Origin: Paractinoplanes rishiriensis
GTDB lineage: Bacteria; Actinomycetota; Actinomycetes; Mycobacteriales; Micromonosporaceae
DNA: 64,000 bases
Direction: 5' to 3'
Assembly (NCBI RefSeq): GCF_016862375.1
Contig: NZ_BOMV01000021.1
Coordinates: 1-64,000 of the forward strand
In this document: in pieces, positions 8,551 through 18,395 of the stretch
Layout of the letters: every line of letters begins with the position of its first letter
How positions within the stretch are numbered: the first letter of the stretch is position 1
Program-made: the position numbers and the translations under genes
Notes under the pieces: model-generated
Seen by the model: only the letters and a program-made list of their open reading frames with translations
What the model was told of the DNA's origin: nothing
The model's database searches: none

Positions 8551-9210
8551 ATGTTCCGACTGATCCAACTACACACCGAGAACGGCGTCCCCCGCATCGG
8601 GGTGGAGCCCGACGGTTACGTCAGCGCCCGTACCGCGCTCGCCCACTATCGCAGCCGCCCGGCCGCCTACTTCGGCGTTGGCCGCTTCGACCACGAGGGC
8701 ACCCTCGCCGAGATCATCCTGGACCGGCTGTGCGGCCCGCTCGGCGACTGCCCACGGCCAGCCTCCGTCGTGCACGCCACCACGTACCAGCGCCTCTGCG
8801 CCTCCTGCTCGCTCGGCCTCGACGTGCTCACCGTCCCGGAACTGGCCCGGATGCTCGGGATCGCCTGCCGTCTCGCCCCCGTCCTGGCCCGCTCCGGCCG
8901 GCACGCGCGGCTGGAGATGGCCTCCCCGTCCGGCAACCGGATCGCCCGCGAGTTCGCCACCCACGTGCACGACCCGATCTGGCGGATGGAACTCTGCGCC
9001 GAACTGGCCCGCGACCCCGGCGCGATCAACGGCCTGCTCATCGGTGTCGGCGCGCTGACCCACCGCGACGTGCTCGACCTCTACCCACGCTTGCGCACGC
9101 TCGCCGACGAGTTACCGGCGTCGGTCCGCGAGGAACTCAACCGCGCCACCGCCCGTCCGCTCTCCCCCGCCGGTGTGGCGGGCCTGCGCCTGGGACTTGC
9201 CCCCGCCTGA
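8551..9210 (+). CDS. Hypothetical protein
   Basis: The 219-aa soluble protein begins MFRLIQLHTENGVPRIGVEPDGY; GGGAG lies 11 bases before ATG 8551. It has paired cysteines (LCASCSLGLD) and a helical C-terminal half. I do not recognise a domain. A TTG start 30 bases upstream is possible but unsupported. The next gene starts 16 bases after its stop, so both may be transcribed together. Confidence 0.55.
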   Translation: MFRLIQLHTENGVPRIGVEPDGYVSARTALAHYRSRPAAYFGVGRFDHEGTLAEIILDRLCGPLGDCPRPASVVHATTYQRLCASCSLGLDVLTVPELARMLGIACRLAPVLARSGRHARLEMASPSGNRIAREFATHVHDPIWRMELCAELARDPGAINGLLIGVGALTHRDVLDLYPRLRTLADELPASVREELNRATARPLSPAGVAGLRLGLAPA

Positions 9211-9226
9211 GTGGCATGCTTCAACG

Positions 9227-10408
9227 GTGTCTGTTGGTGAAACGGTGGAGGCCGAACCGCGCCGGCGCCGTCCCCGCGTTGTCAGGTTCGGACTGACCCT
9301 GACCGCGATTCTGTTACTGCTGTTCGGCGTGCCGTGGGCGACCCTGATCGCCGGGGGCAACCACTGGCCCACTCCCGTAGTCGTCGCCGGCACGATCCTC
9401 TTCGCGCTCGCGCTGGTCCTCTTCCCCGCGCTGATGTTCGCCGGGCACGGCCGCCGCCATCTGGACGGCGCCGCCCGGATCGCCGACGCCATGCTCGGCA
9501 TCATCTGGGTGTTGTTCGTCTGGTCGCTGCTCGGCCAACTGCTGGCGGTGGTCCTCGGGCTGGCCGGCGTCGGTGAGCCGGCTCGCTACCGCATCGCCAC
9601 CGCGGTGGTCACCCTGATCGCGCTGGTCCTGCTCCTTTGGGGGTACGCCGAAGCGATGCGTGTCCCGCGCATCCGGCGGGTCGACGTCACGCTGCCCCGC
9701 CTCGGCCCCGCCCTGGACGGTCTGCGGGTGGTGCTGCTCACCGATACCCACTACGGCCCGATCAACCGGGCCCGCTGGTCCCAGGGCGTCACCGCGGCCG
9801 TGAACGCGCTCGACCCCGACGTGGTGGCCCACACCGGCGACATAGCCGACGGCGAGGTGTCCCAGCGCCGCGAACAGGCCGCCCCACTCGGCGACATCCG
9901 CGCCGACTTGGCCCGCGTCTACGTGACCGGCAACCACGAATACTTCAGCGGCGCCCAGCGCTGGGTGGAGCACATGGCCGCCCTGGGCTGGGAGGCCCTG
10001 CACAACCGCCACGTAGTGGTCCAGCGAGGCGACGACGCCCTGGTCGTAGCCGGCGTCGACGACCGGACCGCAGCCGGCTCCGGCGTCCCCGGCCACCACG
10101 CTGACCACGAGGCGGCCCTGGCCGGCACCGACCCCGACCTCCCGGTCCTGCTGCTGGCCCACCAGCCCGCCCAGATCCAGGGCGCCGTGGCCCACGGCAT
10201 AGACCTGCAAATCTCCGGCCACACCCACGGCGGCCAGATCTGGCCCTTCCACTACCTGGTCCGCCTCGACCAGCCCGTCCTGCAGGGCCTGACCCGCCAC
10301 TCCGCCCGGACCCAGCTCTACACCAGCCGGGGCACCGGCTTCTGGGGCCCACCGTTCCGCGTCTTCGCCCCCAGCGAAATAACCCTCCTGACCCTCCACA
10401 CCGCCTGA
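9227..10408 (+). CDS. Membrane-anchored metallophosphoesterase
   Basis: The 393-aa protein starts with four to five transmembrane helices (residues ~20-150) followed by a calcineurin-like phosphoesterase domain. All metal motifs are present: LLTDTHYGP, VAHTGDIADGE, VTGNHEYFSG, LLLAHQP and SGHTHGGQIWPF. It resembles the YaeI/YkuE group. The substrate is unknown, with lipid-linked phosphates possible given the membrane anchor. GTG 9227 gives a positively charged start (PRRRRPR) before the first helix. The last 17 bases of the gene and its stop region are duplicated in tandem just downstream. Confidence 0.8.
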   Translation: MSVGETVEAEPRRRRPRVVRFGLTLTAILLLLFGVPWATLIAGGNHWPTPVVVAGTILFALALVLFPALMFAGHGRRHLDGAARIADAMLGIIWVLFVWSLLGQLLAVVLGLAGVGEPARYRIATAVVTLIALVLLLWGYAEAMRVPRIRRVDVTLPRLGPALDGLRVVLLTDTHYGPINRARWSQGVTAAVNALDPDVVAHTGDIADGEVSQRREQAAPLGDIRADLARVYVTGNHEYFSGAQRWVEHMAALGWEALHNRHVVVQRGDDALVVAGVDDRTAAGSGVPGHHADHEAALAGTDPDLPVLLLAHQPAQIQGAVAHGIDLQISGHTHGGQIWPFHYLVRLDQPVLQGLTRHSARTQLYTSRGTGFWGPPFRVFAPSEITLLTLHTA

Positions 10409-10425
10409 CCCTCCACACCGCCTGA
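10392..10425 (+). repeat. Tandem 17-bp repeat over a stop codon
   Basis: CTGACCCTCCACACCGC occurs twice in direct succession. The first copy encodes the last codons of the metallophosphoesterase and the second lies just after its stop. It looks like a small slippage duplication in the gap between convergent genes. Confidence 0.6.
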
Positions 10426-10453
10426 CCAGCCCGGCCCTGCGCGGCCCGCCCGC

Positions 10454-11356
10454 TCAGGCGCCGCGGCGGCTGATCTCGTCGGCGGCGGCCAGCATGCGGG
10501 TGCCGATCGGCTCGACGCCTACGGCGGTCAGGACCAGGCCGCAGCACACCCGTTCGGCCAGGCCCCACTCCCAGACCGCCTGGGCGTCCGTGCCGGTGCG
10601 GGCCGCCAGCCATCGGGCCCGGTCGCGCGGGTCGCCCGCCAGCAACTCGTCCGGGTCCTCGCGCATCAGCACGCCGAGGTCGTATTCCGGCTCGGCCCAC
10701 AGCCCGTCGGGGTCGACCAGCTTGAAGCCGTCACCGGAGCTCATCGCGTTCCACTGGTGGACGTCGCCGTGCGACAGCACCGCACGCCGCGGGTCGAAGG
10801 CACGCCGCCGGCTCTCCGCGGCGACGAGAGCGTCGTCGACCGCCCGGCGCGTGCACGGCTCACCCAGTTCCGTCCACAACCGACGAATCTTGTCGATCAG
10901 AAACTCGGCCTTTGTCTCCCCATCAGGAAGGCCGGCGCCCACGCTACCCCCGGTTTGCCAGATCGCGCGTGCCAGATCGCAGAGGATCTCCAGGCGGCGC
11001 GGTTGCGGCAGGTTGAGCTGCGACATCGCCGGGCCGAGCCGCTCCAGCAGCAGGGCGCCGCGCTCCTCGTCACACCGCAGCAGCCGGCAACAGCTCGCGG
11101 CGTGCCGGAGCACGGTGATCTCGTTGCGCGCCGCCGCTCCCCCGCGACGCGGAACGGGCAGCTTGAGCACCCCGGGCGTGCCGTCGCCCTGCGTCACTCG
11201 TACGACGTACGCCTCGGTGGCATCGCCGAACGCCTCACCCAGCGTGAGATCCCACTCGCGGGCGAGGTCGCAGACGAGCCCGGGCAAATCGGCGAGCCAG
11301 TCGTGGGCGCAAACACCCTGCGCGGTCGCTCGCACCGGAGCCGGAAGATCTCGCAC
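10454..11356 (-). CDS. Aminoglycoside/hydroxyurea-type antibiotic kinase (APH(6)-like)
   Basis: The ~300-aa kinase-fold protein resembles the APH_6_hur family (streptomycin 6-phosphotransferases and hydroxyurea kinases). Visible motifs are an N-lobe lysine in TPGVLKLPVP, GALLLERLG, the catalytic loop LSHGDVHQWNAM, and the metal loop VDPDGLWAEPEYDLGVLM. It would phosphorylate a small hydroxylated drug using ATP in the cytoplasm. Substrate specificity cannot be read from sequence. GTG 11356 is the first plausible start after the promoter gap; no strong ribosome site is visible, so the N-terminus is uncertain. It is divergent from an ABC exporter. Confidence 0.7.
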   Translation of the reverse strand: MRDLPAPVRATAQGVCAHDWLADLPGLVCDLAREWDLTLGEAFGDATEAYVVRVTQGDGTPGVLKLPVPRRGGAAARNEITVLRHAASCCRLLRCDEERGALLLERLGPAMSQLNLPQPRRLEILCDLARAIWQTGGSVGAGLPDGETKAEFLIDKIRRLWTELGEPCTRRAVDDALVAAESRRRAFDPRRAVLSHGDVHQWNAMSSGDGFKLVDPDGLWAEPEYDLGVLMREDPDELLAGDPRDRARWLAARTGTDAQAVWEWGLAERVCCGLVLTAVGVEPIGTRMLAAADEISRRGA

Positions 11357-11467
11357 GGGCGACAGGGTGACACACGTGATATCCGGCAGCCACGTAATTC
11401 CGTTGAAGACCCTCCGGCCGCCACCGCAGGATGGGGGTACCGCCGATTCCGCCGAGAGGTTGTCTTC

Positions 11468-14400
11468 ATGCGTCTGCTCCGCGACCTGTGGGCCACGTCC
11501 CGCAGCCGCACCACGCTGGTGGCAGCGCTGATCGTGCTCGGCGCCGCCGGGCAGGCCGGCGCACTCGCGCTGGCCGGTGCCGTCCTGGTCGACCGGTCCG
11601 CCACCCTGTTCGTGGTGCTCGCCGCCGCCCTCGTCGCATCGGTGCTCAGCGATGTCGTGGTCGGCCTCGTCGCCGCCCGTCTCACCGCCGACTGGGCCGC
11701 CCGGGTGCGGCGCGGGCTCAACCGGGTGGCGTTCGGTCAAGATCTGCCCACGCTGGAGAACACGCCGGTCGGCGAGTTGCTCGACCGGATCGACTCGGAC
11801 GTCTACCAGGTCGGTTCGGAACTGCGCGGCAGCGGCATCCGGATCACCCAGTCCATCGCCGTGGCCACGCTCTCCATCGTCACCGCGTTCATCGCCTGGT
11901 GGCCGGCCGGCGTCGGCATGGTGATCGTGTCGATCCTGCTCTTCCTGACCATGCACAAGCCGATCCGCCGGATCTCCCCGCTCCGGATCTCGGAGGAGGA
12001 GGCGTGGTCCGACCTGGCCGCCGTGATGGAGGAGTCCATCCACGGCCAGGACGACGTACGCACGAGCCTGGCCGCACCGTACGTCCTCAGGTTGTATGCC
12101 CAGCGCGCCAGCGCGGTCCTGTCCCGCGGTCGCAAGGTCTGGACGTCCTCGGCCCGGATCACCATGGGCGCCGGCGCCATCACCCGGAGCCTGATCGCGG
12201 TGCTCGTGGTGACCGGCGCCTGGGCGCTGATGACCGGGCACATCGACGGCGCCCGGCTGACCGCGGTGTGGCTGCTCGCGCTCGGCTTCGGCGGCACCCT
12301 CGAGCACGTCACCCGGATGGTGCCCGAGCTGCAGAACGCGCTCGGTGCCTGGAGCCGGGTCCAGATGCTCCAGGACGTGCCGCAGGAACCCACCGAGGGC
12401 GTGCCGCCGGCCGACGGCGACCTGACCGTCCGCAACCTCACGTTCCGGTACGCCGAGTCGGACAACGCCCGCCCGCCGGCGTTGCGCGACGTCAGCCTCA
12501 CCTTCGCGCGCGGTCGCTCGTACGCGCTCATCGGCCGGACCGGTTCCGGCAAGTCCACTCTCGCCAAGGTCCTCACCCGCGCGGTCGACGTGCCGCGCGG
12601 CACCGTGTTCCTCGGCGCCCTCGACCTCAACGACCTGGACGTCGAGGGCCTGCGCCGGTGGACCGCGATCGTGCCGCAGCGCACCGAGATCCTGGCCGGC
12701 ACGCTGGCCGAGAACATCGCGCTGTTCGACCCCGAACTGCTGCCCAGGGCGGCCGGCGCGCTCGACGAGTTGGGCCTCACCCCGTGGGCGTCCAGCCTGC
12801 CCGACGGCATCGACACCAAACTCGGCGAGGGCGGCTACAAGTTGTCCGCCGGGCAGGAGCAGCTGGTCGCGTTCGCCCGCATCCTGGTCCGCGACCCGCA
12901 GGTGGTGATCCTCGACGAGGCCACCGCCCGGATGGACCCGGTCACCGAGACCTGGGTGCAGCGGGCCACCGACCGGCTGCTCGACGGCCGGATCGGCGTG
13001 ATCGTGGCGCACCGGCTCTCCTCGGTGCAGCGCTGCGACGAGGTGGTCGTGCTGGCCGACGGCGAAGTGCTCGAGGCCGGCCCGATGGCCGAGTCGCGCC
13101 GGTTCGCCGAGCTGATGGCCAGCAGCAACCTGACCGTGCCGGCCACCGGCGCGAGCAGCGGCGGGGTCTTGGTCGCGGAGCGCGACTGGGCCAATCGATG
13201 GGAGCTCGGGGCGGCGCAGGTCGAGCTGGGTGCCGAGGCACTGGCCAACACGCTGACCCCGGTCGACCCGCCGCCGCTGCCGGAACCGCCGCGCGACCGC
13301 ACCATGCGCGAGATCGTGCGGCTGGCGTTCAACGATCCGCGGTACGGGCTGGCGGCCGTCGGGATCTTCGTGGTGCTGGTGATGCTGGGCCTGGACGGCG
13401 CGATCCTGCCGCTGCTCTGGGCGCACGTGGTGGACGGCGTCGGCAACCCGATGCTGCCCGCCATCGGCATCGCGACCGGCCTGATCGTGGCGATCCCGAC
13501 GCTGTACTACACCAGCGCCTGGTTCCCCGAGTGGTGGGTCCGCCAGATGCTGCGGATCAGCCTGCGCCTGGTGCGCGGGCAGATCGGGCCGCGCCGGGTC
13601 AGCAAGCACACCCCGGCCGAGGTGGTCGCCCAGGGCGGCGACACCGAGCGGGTGGTCATGCTGGCCGACAACCTGATCGACAACTTCACCAGCCTGATCC
13701 TGATCGGGGTCATGACGGCGGCAGCCCAGTCGATCGTGCCGGCCCTGTTCTTCGTCGGCACCATGGTGGTCTCCGGCCTGGCCGCGACCCTGTTCGGCCC
13801 GCGGCTGGAAAAGGCGGCCCGGCGGACCGTGGCGGCCCGGGCGGCGTTCGCAACCGCGCTGGTGTCGTCGCTGTCGGCAGCGCGTACGGTCAAACTGGCC
13901 GGCGCCACCGTGCCGGTGCTCGCCCACCTGGCCCGGCTCGACACGGTCCGCAGCGAGCGGCAGCGCCGCGAGATCGCGATCCAGGTGTGGGCGCGCTCCA
14001 CCCCCTCGATCGTCAGCGGCCTGCTGCCGATCGCGGCCTGGTCGCTCTATCTCGACGGCCGGCTGTCCGCGGCGGCCACCCTGATCGCGGTGGCCACCCT
14101 GGGCGCGGCCCGCTGGTTCGCCTGGACCACCGCGTCGCTGGTGTCCCAGTTCCCGTCGGCCCGGGTGTGGACCAGGCGCACGGTGGCCATGTCGGGCATC
14201 GCCGAATACTCCTCCGAGGTGCCCGGCGTCGACCTGGCGGCCGGCACCGCACCGGCGCCGCCGACCGCGGCCCGCAACCCGCTGGAACGGTTGGAACTGT
14301 GCCGGTTCAGCGCCGTGCACGAGAACGGCACGGTCGGCGCGCAGGACGTCGACCTGACCGTCGACCGCGGCCAGTTGGTGCTGGTGGTCGGCCCGGTCGG

Positions 14401-14968
14401 GTCGGGCAAGTCGTCGCTGCTGCGCGCCCTGGCCGGCATCGTGCACCACACCGGCGAGCTGCGCTGGAACGGCAGCCTGGTCGACGAGCCCGAGCTGTTC
14501 CTGCGGCCCAACCAGGTCGGGTACGTCGCCCAACTGCCCCGGGTGCTTTCCGGAACGGTGGCCGACAACATCCGGCTCGGCCACGAGCAACTGGACGCGG
14601 CCGACGCGGTGTCGACCGCGCAGCTGGAGCACGACCTGGCCGCGTCGGGCGGCGGGCTCCAGCTGCTGATCGGCCACAAGGGCACCCGGCTGTCCGGCGG
14701 TCAGCTCCAGCGGCTGGCGCTGGCCCGGGCGCTGGCTCCGCGCACCGAGTTGCTGATCGCCGACGACGTGTCCTCGGCCCTGGACGTGACCACCGAGCTG
14801 GAGCTGTGGCAGGCCCTGCGCGGCCACGGCGTCACGGTGGTCGGCTCAACGTCTAAGCGGGCGGCGCTGAGCCAGGCCGACAAGGTGGTCATCCTGATCG
14901 GCGGCCGGGTCGAGGACCAGGGCACGTGGCAGGAACTGGCGGACCGCTGGGGTCACCTGGCCGGCTGA
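11468..14968 (+). CDS. Fused two-half ABC exporter with asymmetric ATPase sites
   Basis: The 1166-aa protein contains TMD1-NBD1-TMD2-NBD2 in one chain. NBD1 has Walker [10 protein letters not shown], signature KLSAGQEQ, Walker [13 protein letters not shown] and switch His in [11 protein letters not shown]2 has Walker [10 protein letters not shown], signature RLSGGQLQ, Walker [13 protein letters not shown] (Asp in place of the catalytic Glu), and GSTSKRAAL where SHR is expected, so no switch His. The degenerate site thus pairs NBD2 Walker motifs with the NBD1 signature, as in heterodimeric exporters. GAGAGG precedes ATG 11468. With the drug kinase and ABC-F protein either side, drug export is the likely role, but lipid or peptide export is possible. 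Confidence 0.85.
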   Translation: MRLLRDLWATSRSRTTLVAALIVLGAAGQAGALALAGAVLVDRSATLFVVLAAALVASVLSDVVVGLVAARLTADWAARVRRGLNRVAFGQDLPTLENTPVGELLDRIDSDVYQVGSELRGSGIRITQSIAVATLSIVTAFIAWWPAGVGMVIVSILLFLTMHKPIRRISPLRISEEEAWSDLAAVMEESIHGQDDVRTSLAAPYVLRLYAQRASAVLSRGRKVWTSSARITMGAGAITRSLIAVLVVTGAWALMTGHIDGARLTAVWLLALGFGGTLEHVTRMVPELQNALGAWSRVQMLQDVPQEPTEGVPPADGDLTVRNLTFRYAESDNARPPALRDVSLTFARGRSYALIGRTGSGKSTLAKVLTRAVDVPRGTVFLGALDLNDLDVEGLRRWTAIVPQRTEILAGTLAENIALFDPELLPRAAGALDELGLTPWASSLPDGIDTKLGEGGYKLSAGQEQLVAFARILVRDPQVVILDEATARMDPVTETWVQRATDRLLDGRIGVIVAHRLSSVQRCDEVVVLADGEVLEAGPMAESRRFAELMASSNLTVPATGASSGGVLVAERDWANRWELGAAQVELGAEALANTLTPVDPPPLPEPPRDRTMREIVRLAFNDPRYGLAAVGIFVVLVMLGLDGAILPLLWAHVVDGVGNPMLPAIGIATGLIVAIPTLYYTSAWFPEWWVRQMLRISLRLVRGQIGPRRVSKHTPAEVVAQGGDTERVVMLADNLIDNFTSLILIGVMTAAAQSIVPALFFVGTMVVSGLAATLFGPRLEKAARRTVAARAAFATALVSSLSAARTVKLAGATVPVLAHLARLDTVRSERQRREIAIQVWARSTPSIVSGLLPIAAWSLYLDGRLSAAATLIAVATLGAARWFAWTTASLVSQFPSARVWTRRTVAMSGIAEYSSEVPGVDLAAGTAPAPPTAARNPLERLELCRFSAVHENGTVGAQDVDLTVDRGQLVLVVGPVGSGKSSLLRALAGIVHHTGELRWNGSLVDEPELFLRPNQVGYVAQLPRVLSGTVADNIRLGHEQLDAADAVSTAQLEHDLAASGGGLQLLIGHKGTRLSGGQLQRLALARALAPRTELLIADDVSSALDVTTELELWQALRGHGVTVVGSTSKRAALSQADKVVILIGGRVEDQGTWQELADRWGHLAG

Positions 14969-16598
14969 GCCCCAGCTGCGGGGCCGGCTGACCGCCGGGG
15001 TCACCTGGCCGGCTGAGCCCCAGCGCCGGGCCCGGCTGACCGCCGGGGTCATCTGGCCGGCTGAGCCGCAGCACCGGCCAGTCGGCGAGGTCGGCCAGCA
15101 TCTGCCGGTCGTGGGTGGCGATCACGATCGCGGCTCCGGTCTCCCGCAGAGCCGCGGTCAGGTCGTCCACCAGCGTGGCCGCCAGGTGGTTGGTCGGCTC
15201 GTCCAGGATCAGCAGGTTGGGACCCCCGGCCAGCTGCCTGGTGAGGTCGAGCCGGCGCTGCTGCCCCAGCGACAGCCTGTCGTGCGGCAGCCGGCCGTCA
15301 GGCAGCCGCTCGGCACCCGTGGTCTCCTGCCGCAGATGCCCGATGCGCGCCGCACCCGTCGCACGGACCTCCCCGGTCGACGGCGTCAGCTCGCCGGCCA
15401 GCAGGGCGAGCAGCGTCGACTTGCCGGCGCCGTTCGGCCCGGTCACCAGCAGCCGGTCGCCGGCGTCGAGCACGAGACTGACCGGCCGGTCCAGTCGTCC
15501 CGCCAAGGTGATCCCGTCGCACCGCAGCAACGGCTCGCCGGCCCGTCCGCCCAGCTCCGGCAGATGCAGCCGGCGCGGCGGTTCGGGCACGGTGATCCGA
15601 TGGCGATCAAGCTCCTCCTGCCGGCGCCGGAACGCCTGCACCACACCCGGCGCGCGACTCTGCCGCTGGTGTCTCCCGGTGCCCTTGTCGGGGCGCCAGC
15701 CAGTGCTGAGCCTGCCACGCGCCTCGTCCGCCGCCACGGCAAGACGCTGGTGCTCGTCGCGTTGAGCCTCAAACTCCGCGACCCAACCGGCCCAGACTTT
15801 CGCTCGTCCGTCCTGCCAGCCGCGGTAGCCACCAGAATAGCCGCGGGGCCGGCCGTCCGGCGTGGGGTCCAGGTCGAGGAACTCCTCCGCCACGTCCCGC
15901 AGCAGCGCCCGATCGTGCGTCACGAGTGCAAAGCCGCCCCGATGCTGCTGCAACCGCGAGGTCAGGAACGACAGGCCGTCGGCGTCCAGATGGTTGGTCG
16001 GCTCGTCCAGCAGCAAAAGGTCAAAATCCGACCCCAACCGACAGGCAAGCCGTACGCGGTACCGCTGCCCGACGGACAGAGTGGACAGAGGCCGGGCCCG
16101 GTCGGTGCACGCATCGAGCCCGGCCAGGGCCACACCGACGCGACGGTCGGCGTCCCAGGCGTCCAGCCGGGTGGCCGCGTCGAGAGCCGCCGCATATCCG
16201 GCGTCGGCCCCGTCCCGGCCCTCGACCAGCGCGTCGGCCGCGGCGTCGAGCGCCCGCAACGCCAGCCGGGAGGCCCGGGTGGCGCCGTCGATCACGGCGC
16301 CGACGGTCTCGCCGTCGCTCGCGTCGAGGGCCTGCTGGACCAGCCCGATGGTGCCGGCGCGCTGCACCGTTCCGTGGTCGGGCACGGTCAGACCGGCCAG
16401 CACGCGCAGCAGGGTGGTCTTGCCCCGCCCGTTCTCGCCGACCACGGCCAGCCGCGAACCCGCGGAAACGGTCACGGTGACGTCGGAGAGAACGACCCGG
16501 CCGCCCAGCACCACCCGCAGGTTGCCGGCCCGGATGTGCGCACGGTCGCCGGCCGGGAGGTCGCCACCCTGGGCCAAATCCCGTTCAAGTTCGGTCAC
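14889..16598 (-). CDS. ABC-F family ATPase (ribosome-associated or resistance type)
   Basis: The 569-aa protein has two ABC domains and no membrane segments. ABC1 has Walker [10 protein letters not shown], signature LSVGQRYR and Walker [14 protein letters not shown] charged linker follows (residues ~260-330), then ABC2 with [17 protein letters not shown] and [11 protein letters not shown]. This is the ABC-F plan, whose members act on the ribosome and include macrolide/lincosamide self-resistance proteins of actinomycetes. The core ends near residue 512 (WPVLRL). The last ~57 residues come from a 48-bp tandem repeat and from antisense reading of the convergent exporter gene, with which it overlaps by 80 bases. 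The start is GTG 16598. Confidence 0.8.
   Translation of the reverse strand: MTELERDLAQGGDLPAGDRAHIRAGNLRVVLGGRVVLSDVTVTVSAGSRLAVVGENGRGKTTLLRVLAGLTVPDHGTVQRAGTIGLVQQALDASDGETVGAVIDGATRASRLALRALDAAADALVEGRDGADAGYAAALDAATRLDAWDADRRVGVALAGLDACTDRARPLSTLSVGQRYRVRLACRLGSDFDLLLLDEPTNHLDADGLSFLTSRLQQHRGGFALVTHDRALLRDVAEEFLDLDPTPDGRPRGYSGGYRGWQDGRAKVWAGWVAEFEAQRDEHQRLAVAADEARGRLSTGWRPDKGTGRHQRQSRAPGVVQAFRRRQEELDRHRITVPEPPRRLHLPELGGRAGEPLLRCDGITLAGRLDRPVSLVLDAGDRLLVTGPNGAGKSTLLALLAGELTPSTGEVRATGAARIGHLRQETTGAERLPDGRLPHDRLSLGQQRRLDLTRQLAGGPNLLILDEPTNHLAATLVDDLTAALRETGAAIVIATHDRQMLADLADWPVLRLSRPDDPGGQPGPALGLSRPGDPGGQPAPQLGLSRPGDPSGPPVPATCPGPRPGRRSG
14951..15079. repeat. 48-bp tandem repeat (2.7 copies) between convergent ABC genes
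   Basis: Units start at 14951, 14999 and 15047 (the last partial) with few mismatches. Each copy contains the exporter's terminal codons and stop (GGTCACCTGGCCGGCTGA). On the reverse strand each unit encodes 16 residues beginning LSRP(D/G)DP, so the ABC-F tail carries the same peptide nearly three times. The unit length, a multiple of three, kept the ABC-F frame open. Confidence 0.85.
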
Positions 16599-16760
16599 GA
16601 TTCTGCTTTCGGCTCGTCATGGAGCCGGGCAGCGAGAGAAAGCCGCCCGGCGTAGGAACGCCCAGGACGGCAAGGCAGAGCTAGATCAGTTCACCAGGAC
16701 CCTGCCGCCGTCAGCGGCCGGTCCACGGCTTCATGTATGTGCGACACATGCACCCAGCAT

Positions 16761-16794
16761 AACGGTGGGGTCGCCGGGCGGCGGCCCCACCGTT
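16761..16794 (-). terminator. Strong hairpin downstream of the HtrA-like gene
   Basis: AACGGTGGGG (16761-16770) and CCCCACCGTT (16785-16794) form a perfect 10-bp stem, extended inside by CGCC/GGCG. There is no U-tract, as is usual in high-GC actinobacteria. It lies 7 bases after the protease stop and should separate that gene from the ABC-F gene downstream. Confidence 0.65.
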
Positions 16795-16800
16795 CCGGTG

Positions 16801-17709
16801 TCAGATCTGGCTTTCCAGCTGTTTCACGACCTGGGTCACCTTGTCCGACGGGATCGCGAAGCCGACGCCGATGCTGCCGGTGTTGTCCTCGCCGGCCGTG
16901 GCAATCGCGACGTTGATGCCGACCACGTGACCGGAGGCGTCGACCAGCGCGCCACCGGAGTTGCCCTGGTTGATCGCGGCGTCGGTCTGCAGCAGGCCGG
17001 ACAGCCGGTCGCTCTCGGTGTTGATGCTGCGGTCCAGGGCCGAGACGATGCCCGAGGTGACCGTGTTCTCCAGCCCGAGCGGCGCGCCGAAGGCCAACAC
17101 CGTGTCACCGACCGCGACGGTCGAGCTGTCGCCGAACGTCACCGGAGTGAGCCCCGACAACCCGCGCGCCTGCACCAGGGCGAGGTCGTTGCTGGGGTCG
17201 GTGGCCACCACCTCGGCGGGCACGGTCCGGCCGGTGGACAGCCGCACGCTGACGGTGCCGGAAGTCGCGACGACGTGGTTGTTGGTGAGCACCAGGCCGT
17301 CCGCGCTGAGCACCACGCCGGAGCCGAGCGAGGAGGCCCGGTTGCTGTCGACCAGGACCGTCACGATGCTGGGCTGCACGGTCTTGACGACGGCGGCCAG
17401 GTCGTTGCTCTCCGCGATCGGGGTGGTCGTGGTAGCCCCGCTGCTGCTGGCGGCGACGGCCGCCGGGTGGTCGATCAGGTAGCGGTCCGCGAGCACGCCA
17501 CCGGCGGTGCCGGCACCCGCGACCAGCGCGACCAGGGCGGCCCCGCCGGCTACCCGGCGCGGCCACCGCCGCGGATTGGGTGAGGAGGGCGGGAAATAGT
17601 ACGGCGGGGACGGGGGCGGCGGCGGAGCGGTGTGGTCGTAGCGGTCGGCGCCGGCGTACTGCTCGTCGTCGTAGTGGTAATACCTGGGCCGGGACATCAT
17701 GTCGGTCAT
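16801..17709 (-). CDS. Membrane-anchored trypsin-like serine protease (HtrA/DegP type, no PDZ)
   Basis: The 302-aa protein has a short cytoplasmic tail rich in Tyr and Pro, one transmembrane helix (residues ~49-70), then an extracytoplasmic protease domain. The catalytic triad is visible: His in LTNNHVVAT, Asp in DPSNDLALV, Ser in NQGNSGGALV. The protein ends right after the protease domain (FAIPSDKV... ), so the usual PDZ domain is missing. Envelope protein quality control is the expected role. ATG 17709 follows GAGG; the longer open frame upstream is not supported. Confidence 0.85.
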   Translation of the reverse strand: MTDMMSRPRYYHYDDEQYAGADRYDHTAPPPPPSPPYYFPPSSPNPRRWPRRVAGGAALVALVAGAGTAGGVLADRYLIDHPAAVAASSSGATTTTPIAESNDLAAVVKTVQPSIVTVLVDSNRASSLGSGVVLSADGLVLTNNHVVATSGTVSVRLSTGRTVPAEVVATDPSNDLALVQARGLSGLTPVTFGDSSTVAVGDTVLAFGAPLGLENTVTSGIVSALDRSINTESDRLSGLLQTDAAINQGNSGGALVDASGHVVGINVAIATAGEDNTGSIGVGFAIPSDKVTQVVKQLESQI

Positions 17710-17875
17710 GGCGCCGCCTCGCTTCGGTTTGGCTGATGCGTCAACAGTTGCGCGAGAACTTGTTCGCCACCGGTGAAGCATCTGTGGATTCGCTGTACAC
17801 CGTCCGGGTCGCATCAGCCACACGCCGGTGGGCGAGCCGCCGGTTCACCGGCTCGCGTGCCAGTAGGGTCCACGG

Positions 17876-18361
17876 GTGCTTTTCACCCGATTGGTCCCCG
17901 TGGCGGCTCCGGCCGGATGCGTGCTGCTGACCCTGGCCGGACGCGCCACCGCCACCGCACCGCCGTCGGCCGAACCCGCCCTACCCCCACCGCCCGAAAC
18001 CCGTTCGCCGGGGCGGCCGCATCGGCCGAAAGTCGCATACCCGCCGCGCACTTCGGTACCTCGGTCTGATGCCACTCCGTGCCACCCCGCGGATCCTGGA
18101 AGCATGTCCCCCAAACGAATGCTCAGCGTGGTCGGCACGGCGGTTGGTGGCATCATCGGCTGGTCCGTGCCGCCCCCGCCGGTCGATCCGGTGACCCTGC
18201 GTGCCCTGCTCGCCGATGTGGGTCCGCCGCCCGGCGAGGATCTCGCCGCGGCGGTCCGCGCCTTTCAGGTCCGCACCGGCCTCGAACCCGACGGCGTCGC
18301 CGGACCCCGGACCGTTCATCTGCTGGTGCGGTGCGCAAACCGGTTAAAGTTTGCCGCTTGA
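17876..18361 (+). CDS. Secreted peptidoglycan-binding protein, 3' end altered by transposon remnant
   Basis: The 161-aa protein begins with a signal-like stretch (VAAPAGCVLLTLAG), continues with a Pro-rich linker, and has a second hydrophobic segment near residue 85. It ends in a PG_binding_1 domain (AAAVRAFQVRTGLEPDGVAGPRTVHLLVR). This domain binds cell-wall peptidoglycan. The stop codon TGA (18359-18361) is part of the TTGACATCC end of the adjacent IS605-type remnant, so the original C-terminus is probably lost and replaced by a short tail (NRLKFAA). The start is GTG 17876, with no clear ribosome site. Confidence 0.55.
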   Translation: MLFTRLVPVAAPAGCVLLTLAGRATATAPPSAEPALPPPPETRSPGRPHRPKVAYPPRTSVPRSDATPCHPADPGSMSPKRMLSVVGTAVGGIIGWSVPPPPVDPVTLRALLADVGPPPGEDLAAAVRAFQVRTGLEPDGVAGPRTVHLLVRCANRLKFAA

Positions 18362-18395
18362 CATCCTCTCCGCCCTAAAGGACGGGGATTCCCGT
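18358..18395 (-). mobile_element. IS605-type right end / omega-RNA-like 3' scaffold
   Basis: On the reverse strand this reads as the familiar end of TnpB elements: a CCGTCC-TTTA-GGGCGG hairpin followed by GAGGATGTCAA. In active IS605-type elements this region forms the 3' end of the guide RNA, and the flank beyond TCAA acts as the guide. Here the flank is the peptidoglycan-binding gene. Because TnpB is broken, this is a relic. Confidence 0.6.

Noticed and set aside
10757..11467. Upstream extension of the exporter frame
   Set aside because: It runs antisense through the kinase gene and has no ribosome site; GAGAGG and ATG at 11468 define the start.
13507..14001. Reverse open frames within the exporter
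   Set aside because: They are antisense shadows created by strong GC bias at third positions.
10454..14827. A 1457-codon reverse open frame across the exporter gene
   Set aside because: Its C-terminal 300 residues are the real kinase; the rest is Arg/Gln/His-rich antisense of the exporter with no domain and no start signal.
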